From Favolaschia claudopus (Eukaryota > Basidiomycota > Agaricomycetes > Agaricales > Mycenaceae), in the NCBI GenBank assembly GCA_037176885.1, contig JAWWNJ010000179.1, positions 310,001-374,000 of the forward strand: 64,000 nucleotides of DNA. Direction: 5' to 3'. Each line of letters starts with the position of its first letter. Positions within the stretch are counted from its first letter, which is position 1. The position numbers were made by a program, and so were the translations under genes. This document shows positions 9,995 through 20,755 of the stretch, piece after piece. The notes under the pieces are model-generated. The model was not told where the DNA came from, made no database searches, and was given only the letters and a program-made list of their open reading frames with translations.

Positions 9995-12703
9995 ATGACC
10001 GAGTTCAGAGCCGTCCCGGAGTCGTCCCCCCTCCCATCCATCCCCGACGACCTTACTATCCCTCAGTTCTTCCTTGATTACAAACATCCCTCGCAACCCG
10101 TTCGACCGCCAAGCGTTCCTTGGTTCATTGAAGACCATACAGCGCGTCCCGTCACATTTGACGAAGTAGCGGCGCGACATTGAATTTGCTGTAACCAACT
10201 CATTCCTTTACCCAGATCCGGCAGCGCACATCAGGTCTTGCAAATGCCCTTAGTCTCAAGTGGAATATCGGTGCATTGTAACCGGACGACGGTTGTGGAA
10301 TGAACTGACGCGTCTCTTTCCAGTTGAGAATGATGTTGTCTGTATTTTCAGCCCAAATCACATCGGTAATTACATGCAGCACCTAAACTCAGTCCTTGTT
10401 GATAATAAACGCGTTCAAAGACTATCCCTTGTCAATTTGGGCTATCCACAGACTGGGCGCAATCGTGACGTACTGGACTCTGCTCAGTAATGCCGCCCGC
10501 GCTGACTCCCAATATTAGCCCCGCGAATCCCGGTTATACAGCAGACGAGCTCTTTTATCAATTGCAAAGCACCCAAGCGTCACTGCTACTAGTTTACGCC
10601 GACTTTTTGCCCACTGCCCTTGTTGCTGCCAAACTTGCTGGTTTGTCGGAGGATCGCATAGTTGTTATAGAAGCTTCCGCTGCGTCGCCTTGCAATGGCA
10701 AGCAAGAAACTGTCTCCAAACTCATTGCCTATGGCTCAGGCGAGGCTCAAAACTTTGTTGAACGAAAGCTCCGTAAAGGCGAGGCGAAAACCAAGGTGGC
10801 CTTCTATAGTTTCTCTAGTGGTACCACAGGTGCGTGTCGTCGTTCGCCCGGTGCGGTTCTCGACCGATGTGCCTTGTCCTTACTTGGCAGGGAAACCGAA
10901 GGTTCGCATTATTATCTTGGCCCGTCAGTTTGCGCTCATGAAAGGGTTGGTAGGCTGTTGTAATACCTCATTACTCTGTCATTGCCAATGTCCTTCAAAA
11001 GGCAGCTCACTATGGCATCTCTGACCCATCACTTAAGAAGAAGCATATGAATCCTGGCGAGGTGGCGGTTGCGGGTGTGTTACAATTTATTTTGCCGTTT
11101 TTTATTGAATATGGTGATAGTGCTTCCCTTCTATCGTGGGTGCATTCCCATTTGATGTTGTTATCGCTCACTGGCCCAGATATATACGGCCTGGTGGTCG
11201 TGGTAAGTGGGCTTTCTGCCTTGGTTAATGTCACGTTAAATTTGACCATCATCTACTTGCAGCTACATTATATGCTATTCGCTGGTGTTCGTTTCTTGGC
11301 CTCACTTCCGTGAATCCTCTCAAACGGTCTATAGCTCTCCCTTGTCGTGGTACCAAAATTCGATTTCACCAAGTTCCTTCAAAGTATCGTCCGGCACAAT
11401 ATCACACACCTCTTGTACGTTTTTTTTTCGAGGCAGGCCATCTAAATCACCGTTCTGTTTCTAGACTGGTACCACCACAAATCGTGTTACTCTGCAAGGT
11501 ATGCGCAAGTAATCCACAGTCTGTGTTGTGTCGAATCTTTGTTAGCATCCCGCCGCAAAAAATTACGACTTGAGCCACGTGAAATTCTGTATCTCTGGTG
11601 CAGCTCCCTTGTCCGGGGAGCTGATGAGTAGTGTCCGTAAGGTGATGCCGAACGCCGTCATCGGGCAGGGTTATGGTTCATGCAATCCTTTTCTATCCAT
11701 CCCAGTGCGCTCACGTTCGCGCTAGGTATGACGGAGACTTGCACAACGGTTGCAATTCTAGGAGGAAGACAGGGCATGGGTACTGTTGGCAGTGCGGGAC
11801 AAATCTTGCCAGGCATTGTGGCTCGTGTCGTGCGCCCTGACGGTTCGCTCTGCAAAGAAGGTGAACAGGGAGAGTTAGTAGTCACTGGTCCCGCGATGGC
11901 TTTGGGCTACCTCAACAATGAAGCAGCAACAAAAGAATCTTTCATTGACGGATGGGTGCGACTCGATCGCCTTGACATGTTTTTTTTATGTTTTCTGACT
12001 TGAGCTAGGTGCGCACTGGAGATGAGGTCATCGTCAGAAACTCGGAAATATTTGTCGTCGACCGCCTCAAGGTATCATTCCTGAGCCAATTTTTTTGCTA
12101 GATGCACTGATTCTGTTCGTCTTAGGAAATAATCAAAGTGCGTTGTCGACGAAGACCCTCCTAAATGAATCAGAACAACATCTCATCTATGCTATAGGTG
12201 AAAGGTTTCCAGGTGGCTCCAGCTGAATTAGAAGGGCATTTACTGTGAGTACGCGTGCTGTCGGAATGACTACAATTCATTGCTGCGCTGCAGAGTGCAT
12301 AAAGCTGTCGCAGATGCTTGTGTTGTCGGAATTCCGGATGAGTACAGTGGAGAGGTCCCGCTCGCATTTGTTGTCCTACATGAAGACTCACAGAAACGAG
12401 TCGCCAAAAATCCCAAGGAAGGGGAACGGCTCAAAGCTGAACTGCAGAAGGTGTGTGCACATTGCCCTCAGTAACACTCAGTTTAACGCTATGGTGTTAG
12501 CATGTTGCAGATGCGAAGATAGCATACAAAAGGCTTGCAGGCGGCGTTGTGTTCATTGATGCTATCCCCAAAAATCCTTCTGGGAAAATTGTCAGTTGTG
12601 CAGCGTTTTTAGTTCGTCACTCACTCTTTCCCTGTAGTTGAGGCGCGTGCTCCGCGACCAGGCAAGAAATGCCCAATCCGGTAAACAACGGGCGAAGCTA
12701 TAG
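9995..12703 (+). CDS. 4-coumarate-CoA-ligase-like acyl-CoA synthetase with peroxisomal signal
   Basis: This is an AMP-forming acyl-CoA synthetase of the ANL superfamily. It is unusually finely split, with about seventeen introns of roughly 45-75 nt; exon 1 is 9995-10165 and exon 2 starts at 10216. Spliced segments follow the family order: ENDVVCIFSPNHI, then GAIVT joined to PANPGYTADELFYQL, the P-loop FYSFSSGTTGKPKAVVIPHY, VLPFYHIYGLVVV, LVPPQIVLLC, FCISGAAPLSGEL, QGYGMTET, MALGYLNNEA, RTGDEVIV, VVDRLKEIIKVKGFQVAPAELEGH, and the C-terminal PKNPSGKILRR with the catalytic Lys. It ends AKL, a PTS1-type peroxisomal signal. It activates a carboxylic acid (aromatic or fatty) to its CoA thioester; the substrate is not predictable. 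No break was found. Confidence 0.9.
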
Positions 12704-12894
12704 ATTATTTATATACGTATTATCAGTATTATATGGGAATATTGAAGCCAAACTGGTCTCAGCAGGTAAAAAGTAGCGTTCGAGCAAACAAGTTTCACGA
12801 CCGTCGAAAGGGGAAAATCTATGGGTCACGTTACCGCATTTTTCTTCCCCTTCACTGTCGGTCACCGACAAAACGCGACAGCAGCAACTTGGTT

Positions 12895-14086
12895 ATGGGT
12901 CGCAGAATCGCGAGCCAGGTTCACCTTCAGGTTGCTCGACTCTTGCGTGCGCGCGCCCTAGAACGGGAACCCAAGTGGTACCAGCCGGTTCTGAACTTCC
13001 CCCCACTTCCCTTACCTCCAAAAGCCCCGCCAGAGCGAACTTCTTATGATCAAAAGCAACCTGGGCAGCAACAGAAGATGAGACGGCCAAAAAATCGGCC
13101 ATTACCCATTTATTATCTGGAAGATGACATTCGTCGTCAATTCTATGCCGACCATCCATTCGAGGCATTCCGTCCGACTACTTTGGTAGAGAAGGGGGAT
13201 ATTCAAACGCATGAAGTCAACGGCGTGCAGTGGACGAGGCTACGGCAGCGTGGACGAAACCCTACGCCGGAAGAGTGCGCGACATTTTCTTCTGTTCCTC
13301 CGCAATGCGACTGATCGACGGACTGTGTCCAGTGCCATACAATTTACATTAAATTTAAAGCAACACCACAATGTCCCTCTCTCACAGGCCTATGCTCAGG
13401 CTGTTGCGCAATTCCGAGCACTACGCTCCGAGCATCACATCGCAACGACATTCGCGGTTCTGGAAGCTGAAGCACTAGGTGCTGTTTTTGTCCGGGGCGA
13501 GATAGAGCACGCGTTTGAGAAGGAAAAGCGGGCTCTTGCTACCTGGGAACGACTCGACGATATAGACGAAGGGTCGCTCGCCGCCAGAAAACGCTGGAAG
13601 ATGATTGCAGAGAAACATGCTGGACAATCGCAATGGTCTAAGGGAGTTCAGTATGTCAAGATGTGGCAGGCGGGCAATAGGGTCAATTATTCGCCTGCAA
13701 TGACGAGTCTCATTGACGAGGACATGCTGGCTGAACCGGAGCACTCTGATTTGCAAGACCCTGAGCCGCCAGCCGCCAGCAAGTTGCGCAGTGTCGACAT
13801 CAACGACCCCAGGCTGGAATCTGGAGAGCCGGAGGGTAATGGGGAGATTTTGACGGTGGAGGAACTGGAAAGTTTGATGGAGGAAACCCTGGTCAACTTA
13901 GATGAAGACGAAATCGAGCTGGAATATAGCCAAGAAGGAGACGAGGCAGATGAGGAGGGATATAGTGGGATGGAAGAAGGAGGCATCCGGGAAGCTGAGG
14001 GTGAGGAGGAGCTCGACGTAGAGGACGGCTTCGAGGGTCACGTCGAAGACCATGCACCCACTGATGTTTCCCAACCAAAACAATGA
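12895..14086 (+). CDS. RSM25: Mitochondrial small-subunit ribosomal protein mS23 (Rsm25-type) with acidic C-terminal tail
   Basis: Two exons, 12895-13274 and 13333-14086, with a 58-nt intron, give 377 aa. The N-terminus (RRIASQVHLQVARLLRARAL then EPKWYQPVLNFPPLPLPPKAP) and the later LPIYYLEDDIRRQFYADHPFE match fungal Rsm25/mS23. The intron joins NPTPED to AIQFTLNLKQ and continues into VPLSQAYAQAVAQFRALRSE. The last ~110 residues are very acidic (runs of Glu and Asp) and have no counterpart in yeast Rsm25, so this version is longer than the family core. The N-terminus is basic, as expected for import into mitochondria. It works in the mitoribosomal small subunit. RPN5 converges on its 3' end with only 62 nt between stops. 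Confidence 0.82.
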
Positions 14087-14148
14087 ATCATTCGGCTCCC
14101 ATCCAAGAAACGCGAGTTCGGACGACAATGCATTATATTAGAGCGAAT

Positions 14149-15914
14149 CTATGCTTTTACTCGTGACTGAGCGGCCTGCGCAGCATTCATGCCCATCCAC
14201 GTCTTCTCTACGACACCAAGCAACTTTTGCATATCGGAACTCCAATCATTCATAACATCCTCCGGACTCCGCTGGTTTCTGAAGTTGACAATGCCCGCAG
14301 GGCGGTCGATACGCGCCCATATCGTCCCGGCGACTACCAGTCGTGCTATTGTCTCCTCGGTCTGTTTCTGGTTCAGGTCGAGTAAAGATGTTAGCCGTGG
14401 AAGCGTTATCCGTGTGTAGTATTGAGCCACGACGCGGACATTCTGCTCAGAGATGAATGCGGGAAAGAGAAATATGCGTAGCACACGTACATGTTCGATC
14501 ACCCGGGTATGAAGATCTTCCCACTGTTTCTCTGAGCTGAAGACGGCAGTCTTGCGAAGGAACTCGCCGTAGATGGCTTCGATCCCGGGCCATCTCATTA
14601 GTTCCCTGGTAGTGAAGCATTTTACGAGGTTGCTGAACATTCGATGAGCGAATCTCAGCGAGAGACTAGAGTACCACTTACTAATGCAGCTCTAATTTTA
14701 CCAAAGCAGGGTCCGCAAACAGGTGGTGAAGCATATCGGATTGTTCATTGCTGTGGGGAGCAAGAACGATGTAGTAAACGATATGCTCGAGAGCCTAGTA
14801 TTACCGTCAATCAGCCGCCGGAGAATACTTCAGCGACCTCTTACCGCTTTGCCTTGCTCCGTTGTATCCTCTTTGATTGACGGTGTTTCCCAGACTTTGT
14901 GGTAGTATTTTGCAACGTCCAAATATGCTGATCCATGGAGGGCATGTTGAATCATCAAGTCGTAGTATTTGAGTTTTAGATCCTTGACTGTGTGAGTTGG
15001 TCAGTGAATACAGCCGCAAACGGACGCACTTCGTTGTCCTTCTCCTTCAAAAATTCTTCGTTGATTTTTCGCCCGCCAACTCGAACTTTGACCCACTCAG
15101 TTTCACCTCCACCCAAGACCTCTTTGCCATTCTTGTCCAGTTCCGCATCTTTCAACCGGGCGACTACTATGAGCAATCTCATTTGTTCAAGGATGAACTC
15201 CGTCTTTTCTCGTCGGTCCATTGACGAGTAGGTTTCGACCTGCAGGTCGGACAGCAGTTCACAAGCAGTTGACATGTGCTCTTTGTAAGTTGCAGAGTTG
15301 GGAGGGTCGGCAAGACCTTCATGATAATGGGACAGCAGAAGAGTAACACGAGCACGGGGGGTTTCCAGGAATATCTGGAATTATTGGTCGTCAAAGTGAT
15401 GAGCAACGTCTAAGTAGGTCACGCACCTTTCCTTCCGTTACGCCACGCAATGTTTGAACAAGCTCTAACCATTTCTCGACTCCTGCTGTTTTCTTGACAT
15501 CCTCTAACCATCCCATTACGAGTTCGACAATAGCTTGAACAGCAGCCTTGAGTTGACCATGTTTCTTGCTTAATATTGAAACGTTCGAGTTCAAGGCGTC
15601 GAAATCTCGAGCTTCATAGCAATGCTCAACAACCGCTTTCACCAGCCTCGTAGTTGAGTTCAGATCTGCAGCCTAAGTACAAAGCATCAGAGATGTGCAA
15701 TGTAAGAGACAGAGACCACGCACATTTCTGGTCTGCTTCTCGAGCACCAGAAGCTTGTCGAGACCCTCTTGTAATTTGCTAGACTTTTCGAACGGTCAGA
15801 CGACTAGAATCTAAGCGCGTAAACTGGCAGAACCTTTGCTAGAGACGCGGCTTCTGGTAGAATGGCATCGACTTCTGGAGTATAGTCCCTTTCTTGCTTC
15901 TTGTTGTCGGCCAT
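14149..15914 (-). CDS. RPN5: 26S proteasome regulatory subunit RPN5 (PSMD12)
   Basis: Multi-exon on the minus strand. The likely start is MADNKKQERDYTPEVDAILP at 15914. Later segments include LVKAVVEHCYEARDFDALN, LVQTLRGVTEGKIF, ETYSSMDRREKTEFILEQMR, LKYYDLMIQHALHGSAYLDV, then CFTTRELMRWPGIE. The C-terminal PCI/winged-helix part reads VRVVAQYYTRITLPRL, LLDLNQKQTEETIARLV and WARIDRPAGIVNF, a strong Rpn5 signature. It is a structural subunit of the proteasome lid. The frame stays open upstream of this start for about 77 codons and contains an ATG at 16043, so a longer N-terminal form is possible (see findings). Confidence 0.92.
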
Positions 15915-16185
15915 GATATAGGTCCAAGCAGGTGTACGCGTCGTGCTTTGATTGTCACGCGTGACCTTACGAGCCTTCGTCACGGCGCGAAATGGCACCG
16001 CTTTTTGGTCGGTTTTCTCCGCTACTCTTTCAATTGCTGCCATCACTATCTGGCCGTCGTGATCGATAGCTTGGACCTCGTTGTTGACGATCTCCTCATC
16101 TTTCTTAGCTGCTGGGGGCTCTATCAAGTCCTTAAGTGCCAGCACGATATATTACAGTAAGTCAAGGTCATAAAGCATAAAACAA

Positions 16186-18723
16186 TTACGGACGGACATT
16201 GAGAGTGTCCAACCCCATATCTCCTCCCTCGTTCGGTCGCCGCCCAGTGACAGCTTCCGCCATATACCTAAAGATTCCAACAGTTCCGTTGAGGATGCGC
16301 ATAGGGATGCTTAATGGATATGCAATCATAACTCGGCATACAAATCCAACCAGCGACAGCAACGATAGGAGATTGCTGGGAGGACCAACACAATTTTCTT
16401 GACGTTTTTTCTCCTTCTCCAATTCCTTCATCACCGCAGACGACATGATCGCAGTCGCATCGACGTGCATCTCGGCAGTTTGCGGAGTCGCATCTACTTG
16501 TGTTTCTGTTGTTATCACGCTAGCGTCCACCTCTCTGTCGATGGTCTGTGGAGTAGCGTCGATGGCTGTTGATGCGCATTCTGGGATTGCTTGCATCTCC
16601 CGATCGCTAGTAGACGGCATGACCTGTACGAAGGTCTCTCTCGTCGATGGCGTTGCATCCACCGCTCGATCCGCCAGCGACACCGTTGCGTCGATAGCCT
16701 TCTCAGCCGTCGAAGGACGCGGTGCGGGTGGCGCCGTTACTTCCACATATTCGACCACGATCTCTTTCTGAGGTATCGCCGCGCGACGCTCCATCAGACG
16801 AAGATTCTGCAAGTGTGGTACTGTCTCCGACACCTTTTGCCACGCTCTTGCGTGCGCCTCGATGAAGCCCGGCCGATTGCGTTCCAAGAACCATTTAATG
16901 GTTTCCAGCTGCGGAGCCAACTGGCTTAGCAGGATAGAAACTTGCAGCGTCTCCGATATCCATGAATGGCCCAGGTGGAGCCAACGAAGCGACGAAGAGG
17001 ACGCTGAGGGATCTGCGGTGCCCGGCCTAGCATTGATAACCACTGCCAGCGCGTTAAGTCTTCTACAATTCTTCATCAGAGGGGCGAGTCCTTCGAGGGT
17101 CAGCTGGGGAGGAGCGGAGGGCGGGAACCGGGCCAATGGACATAGTCGGAGCTCCTCCAGGTTCGGTGCCATGTCGGCGAGATGGGCAATATCGGCATTG
17201 GTAAAGGAGAAAGATTCAGGGAGATCAACCGAAAAAGTTCGGATTGCTGGGAGTGGCGAGAAGTACTCGAGAGACAAATGACTTGGTGCTGGAGCAGTTC
17301 TTGACGTTGTGCGGACAAGTTCTCCGTATCGCGACAACAGTGACGCTGCTATCCGAACACCAATCAAAGCGCTTCCAAATCTTTCGGATATCATCGCTGA
17401 AAGATTCCGCCAATCTGCAGCGTTAGGCGGGTCTTCTATGGTGATTTCCAGCTGCGTCAAAGCACTCGAGATGTGCGACAAAAATGTCACGATACCCACG
17501 GCTTCCCCACTGAGCTGCAGTTGGGTCAAGGTCGGGAATACAGTCTTGCTCTTCGCGTCTCCCGTTAATTTCAACAATGATTTCCGAATTTCCACAAAAT
17601 CCACCTCATCTCCTGAGAACACCCCGCTGTCCGTGTGTGACTCGATGGAGCCAGGGGTGGATGTTCCCGAAGGCACCTCCGCGAAAAATCGGTTGACTGT
17701 GGCAACGGACCTGCCCGAAACGTCGAGCTGAAGGCTTTGCAAGCGCGGCAGAGAGGCTGCCCACTTCCCCACCGCCGGAGAGATTCCCCCTGGGGCCACT
17801 ACGGAGAGCTTTTCTAGTTTGTCCTGCGCAAGAAGAAGTTCTGTGAAGTTGTCCGGCAGTCCAACTGAAGAGTTGATAGCCAAGGACTGCAGCTTCATTC
17901 GACTTCCAAGATCAGCAAGAAATGCTGGTAGCGTAGGGAATTTGATGCCAGCCCCGTTAAGGTGCAGCACAATTCCTTGCAAGCTGGGGGGCAGGAACAG
18001 AGCCGCATAATCAAGGTTATCGGGAGTGATGACTTTCCAGGTGAGATGCTGCAGATTAGGGAGAATGTAGGTTGTCGGCCTGAATTCTTCGATCGTAGGT
18101 AAGATGGCATTGGAGACTGTGCTCGCGATCTCGTCGTAGGTCACTTTCATGACTCGTTTGCCGTATCTGAGGATTTTATCCCAGTCTTTTTCCTGCGGGT
18201 TTGTCGCCTGGTGAAGCGCGTTAGGGATATGCGGCGCTGAAATGAACTGAAACTCACCAATCCATAGCCGGGCCGCCTTCGTTTACTCAAGAGATGTGTG
18301 GGAAATAGGCCAATCACTGGCGCAAGTGAATCTGGGCACACACAGTGAGTATGTCTTGCTAACGTCTTATACAGCTCACTGACCAAGTTCTCGCCATAGA
18401 GCATTCAGTGCAGGTTCCAGCCATGCACGGCATGTTCTCGCAAGCCGAGAGAGAGCTCTCCGGCCATTGGCAGATTCGAAGATGGCTTCGAGAATTTTTC
18501 GGGTCGCTTCTGGCGAATTGAGAACTGCGATGGCGGGTGGTGGGGCCATGATGCTCGACGAGTGTCGGTATACGGAATAAGGGCGATAATCCGAAGATTG
18601 TGGTGCAACAGAATCGTTCTGATGTTTGCTAGCAGTGGATGCGAGACTGAGCTTTCGTATGCGTTCGCGAATGCTGCTGGAACGGCGATGAAGAGTAGGG
18701 AGAATGCTCGAGAATCCAGGCAT
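16186..18723 (-). CDS. F-box / leucine-rich-repeat protein with 11-mer repeats and C-terminal membrane-like segment
   Basis: Three exons, 18723-18384, 18331-18258 and 18207-16186 (introns 52 and 50 nt), give 811 aa. The N-terminal part is basic and Ser-rich. An F-box-like motif follows (EATRKILEAIFES through RLARTCRAWLEPALNALWREL), then a long leucine-rich-repeat region typical of agaricomycete F-box proteins (for example LQSLAINSSVGLPDNFTELL). Near the C-terminus come eight 11-residue repeats (16435-16698), a short charged stretch, and a hydrophobic segment around LLSLLSLVGFVCRVMIAY that could sit in or on a membrane. F-box proteins pick substrates for SCF ubiquitin ligases; the target here is unknown. 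The repeat array plus hydrophobic tail is unusual for the class. The start is the first ATG, MPGFSSIL. Confidence 0.8.
16435..16698 (-). repeat. Eight tandem 33-nt units coding 11-residue repeats inside the F-box gene
   Basis: Read on the minus strand, the units are AIDATVSLADR, AVDATPSTRET, FVQVMPSTSDR, EMQAIPECAST, AIDATPQTIDR, EVDASVITTET, QVDATPQTAEM and HVDATAIMSSA. All are exactly 11 residues, so the array spans 264 nt with no indel. The most regular positions are a hydrophobic residue at 2, Asp at 3, Ala at 4 and Thr at 5. Confidence 0.85.
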
Positions 18724-19015
18724 ATAGATAGTATACGTAGGCGTCTCTCTTTAACTCCCTTACGCCAGCAGACATGCACAATGCGCCGTGCTGATCAGTA
18801 ATAGTGCAAAGTCGTGTTACTGCCCGGCGGATAACTTGACCATGCAGGCATGCCAAAAGTGCTAAAAATTGCTTTGCAGCGTGTCTGCGTACACAAAACA
18901 AAGTGTTTGGTCTCTGTAACACGCGTAAAACCCGCGCGCAAACACGCGTCAAGACACTAGATATCCCGCTTGCTGGCACGTGTGAAGAATGTACACAACA
19001 TGCTTCCACGCGCAT

Positions 19016-20549
19016 TTACAGCTCGGCCACCTCCCATGGAACTCCCTCTCCTTCCCAATCATCCTCGTCATCGTATACTCTGCGCTTGGTGCTGGTGTCG
19101 TTACCCGAGGCAAATTCCTCGCGCTCTTCCTCCTCCAACTCGCCGACACCCCATATTTCCCCTCCCTTTGACGGATCATAGTTGGCGCGGTGTGTTCCAT
19201 AGAGGAGTCGTTGTATCACCACTTTTTCATCTTCATCGTGAGAGGTGCCAGGTGCAAGTGAGAGAACACTGCGGAGGCGGTCTGGTAGGGAGATTGAATC
19301 CAAATGTGTTGTTTCAGCGATGTCCACGTCGGAAGGATGCCGCGATGTGAATTCTAAAGCGTCATCGTCGAGGGCATGCCTATCTAGCACGCGTCCACGA
19401 GAAGCTGTTCGATCGAATAGCCTCACCGTTTCTCTAACGTTTATCGGAGCATCTTCGTCGCTCTCATCTCCCCCCAACGCCGTGCCCGCATTCTTGGTTT
19501 GTTTCCCCTTTCCTTTCAGATTCTGGCCGTTCCCTGCAACACGCCGAGGTGCAGCCGGCGGAGAGGGTGGTAAAAGGTTTGTGGGGGCATATTCTGACCG
19601 CAGCACATTCGTCTCCTCCGAGGCTGTATCCGTTTCTTTCACGGCTTCAGCAAAAGGGTCGTCGTCTTCTTGACTGGAAGACAAATCGCTGGGAGTTGAT
19701 TTATGTAAAGAAATTGAAGGTGCATCGTCGACATCCATGTCTTGGCTGGCATCGGCGGGCGGTATAGTGGAGATACTTTCTGGGAATAGGCCGAATGGTG
19801 CTGATTTGGAACGCGAAAACGACGGGAATATTGGCTTTGCGGCACTTTCGTCAAACAATAGTTTAAATGACCGCACACCATTCGTTGGTTTGGCGGGCGA
19901 GTCGTCGACAAATGATGAATCGACAACTCCCTGGTCGGAATCTTCGTCGCTATTGTCATGCTGAGGCATTACGCGCCGTCGTTTCTCTTTATTGGGAGAC
20001 GGGGAGACCGGTTCTCCTCTCAGTCGCTTGCGAGCGCGTGAGACAGGATTATTCGGTGTCGAGGCAAACGGGTCATCCGCTGTGGTTGCTGCATACGTTG
20101 ATGATGTGTGAAGGGTGTGGGCAGCAGGGGGAATTCGAAATGGGATGGGTAAGGTTTCGGGGCTCGATTCCTTTTGCTTGCCTTTGTTTTTCTGCGGAGA
20201 GAAAGGATTGTATCCAGATAGCGGCTGAGTTGCTGCTACAGCGCGGGGTTTGGACAGTAAGAGCGATGGTTGACCGAAATGGCGCGGCTGTGTTCGTGGA
20301 GGTGTGGAAGGAGGAACGGAGAGTTTGGTGGACGTGGAATTCCCGCGTTCTGTACCCTTATTTAACTTCTTGTAAAGCTTGTACTTTTCAGCTGTGAAAC
20401 ATGTAATTATCGATCAGACAAACGCAGGAAGAGTGTATACCGAGATCGGGTTGCTTCTTTATATCTTGGACGGATGGTTCTCGCCCATTGTTTGCTCTGA
20501 AGCTACGCTCCCAAGCCTTGATCTCGGCTTTCAGTGCAGAGACATCCAT
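19016..20549 (-). CDS. SLD2: DNA replication initiation factor Sld2/Drc1 (RecQL4 N-terminus homologue)
   Basis: Two exons, 20549-20441 and 20391-19016, with a 49-nt intron, give 494 aa. The N-terminal Sld2 homology is clear: SALKAEIKAWERSFRANNGR, EPSVQDIKKQPDL, then after the intron AEKYKLYKKLNK. A linker with SGYNPFSPQKNKGK follows, and then a long Ser/Thr-Pro-rich disordered middle with many possible CDK sites (for example EPVSPSPNKEKRRR). The C-terminus has VIQRLLYGTHRANYDPSKGG and an acidic tail. In yeast, Sld2 phosphorylated by CDK binds Dpb11 to start DNA replication. It diverges from the KEN-box gene at 20756, with a perfect palindrome between them. Confidence 0.88.
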
Positions 20550-20692
20550 ATCCGTTCCCGGTCGAGAGATGGGTGGCTGGTTCAAAACGCGAAGAGTCAC
20601 TCCACATGTCCTGCGTGACAGTGCACAGCCATAGCCAAGACTTGTGTCTGGAACGTGCAATGATGTGGCAGTGCTGATGCAATGATCAGCCT

Positions 20693-20710
20693 GTTTCCTA
20701 ATTAGGAAAC
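20693..20710. promoter_or_regulatory. Perfect 18-bp palindrome, Mcm1/MADS-box type (CArG) site in the SLD2 divergent promoter
   Basis: The sequence GTTTCCTAATTAGGAAAC is its own reverse complement. Its core CCTAATTAGG is a CC(A/T)6GG box, and the inner 16 bases match the idealised yeast Mcm1 P-box dyad. It lies 144 nt upstream of the SLD2 start and 46 nt upstream of the divergent start at 20756. An ACGCGA motif near 20586-20591 resembles an MBF-type element. Confidence 0.7.
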
Positions 20711-20755
20711 CGAAGTTCAGCTTGAACTCTCTTGTCTCTAACTTTAACCTTCACT

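Noticed and set aside
13211..13330. Separate gene starting inside mS23
   Set aside because: The overlap of frames is explained by a 58-nt intron that restores one mS23 protein.
15804..16145. Separate minus-strand gene upstream of RPN5
   Set aside because: It shares the RPN5 frame and has no ATG at its beginning; better explained as leader or N-terminal extension.
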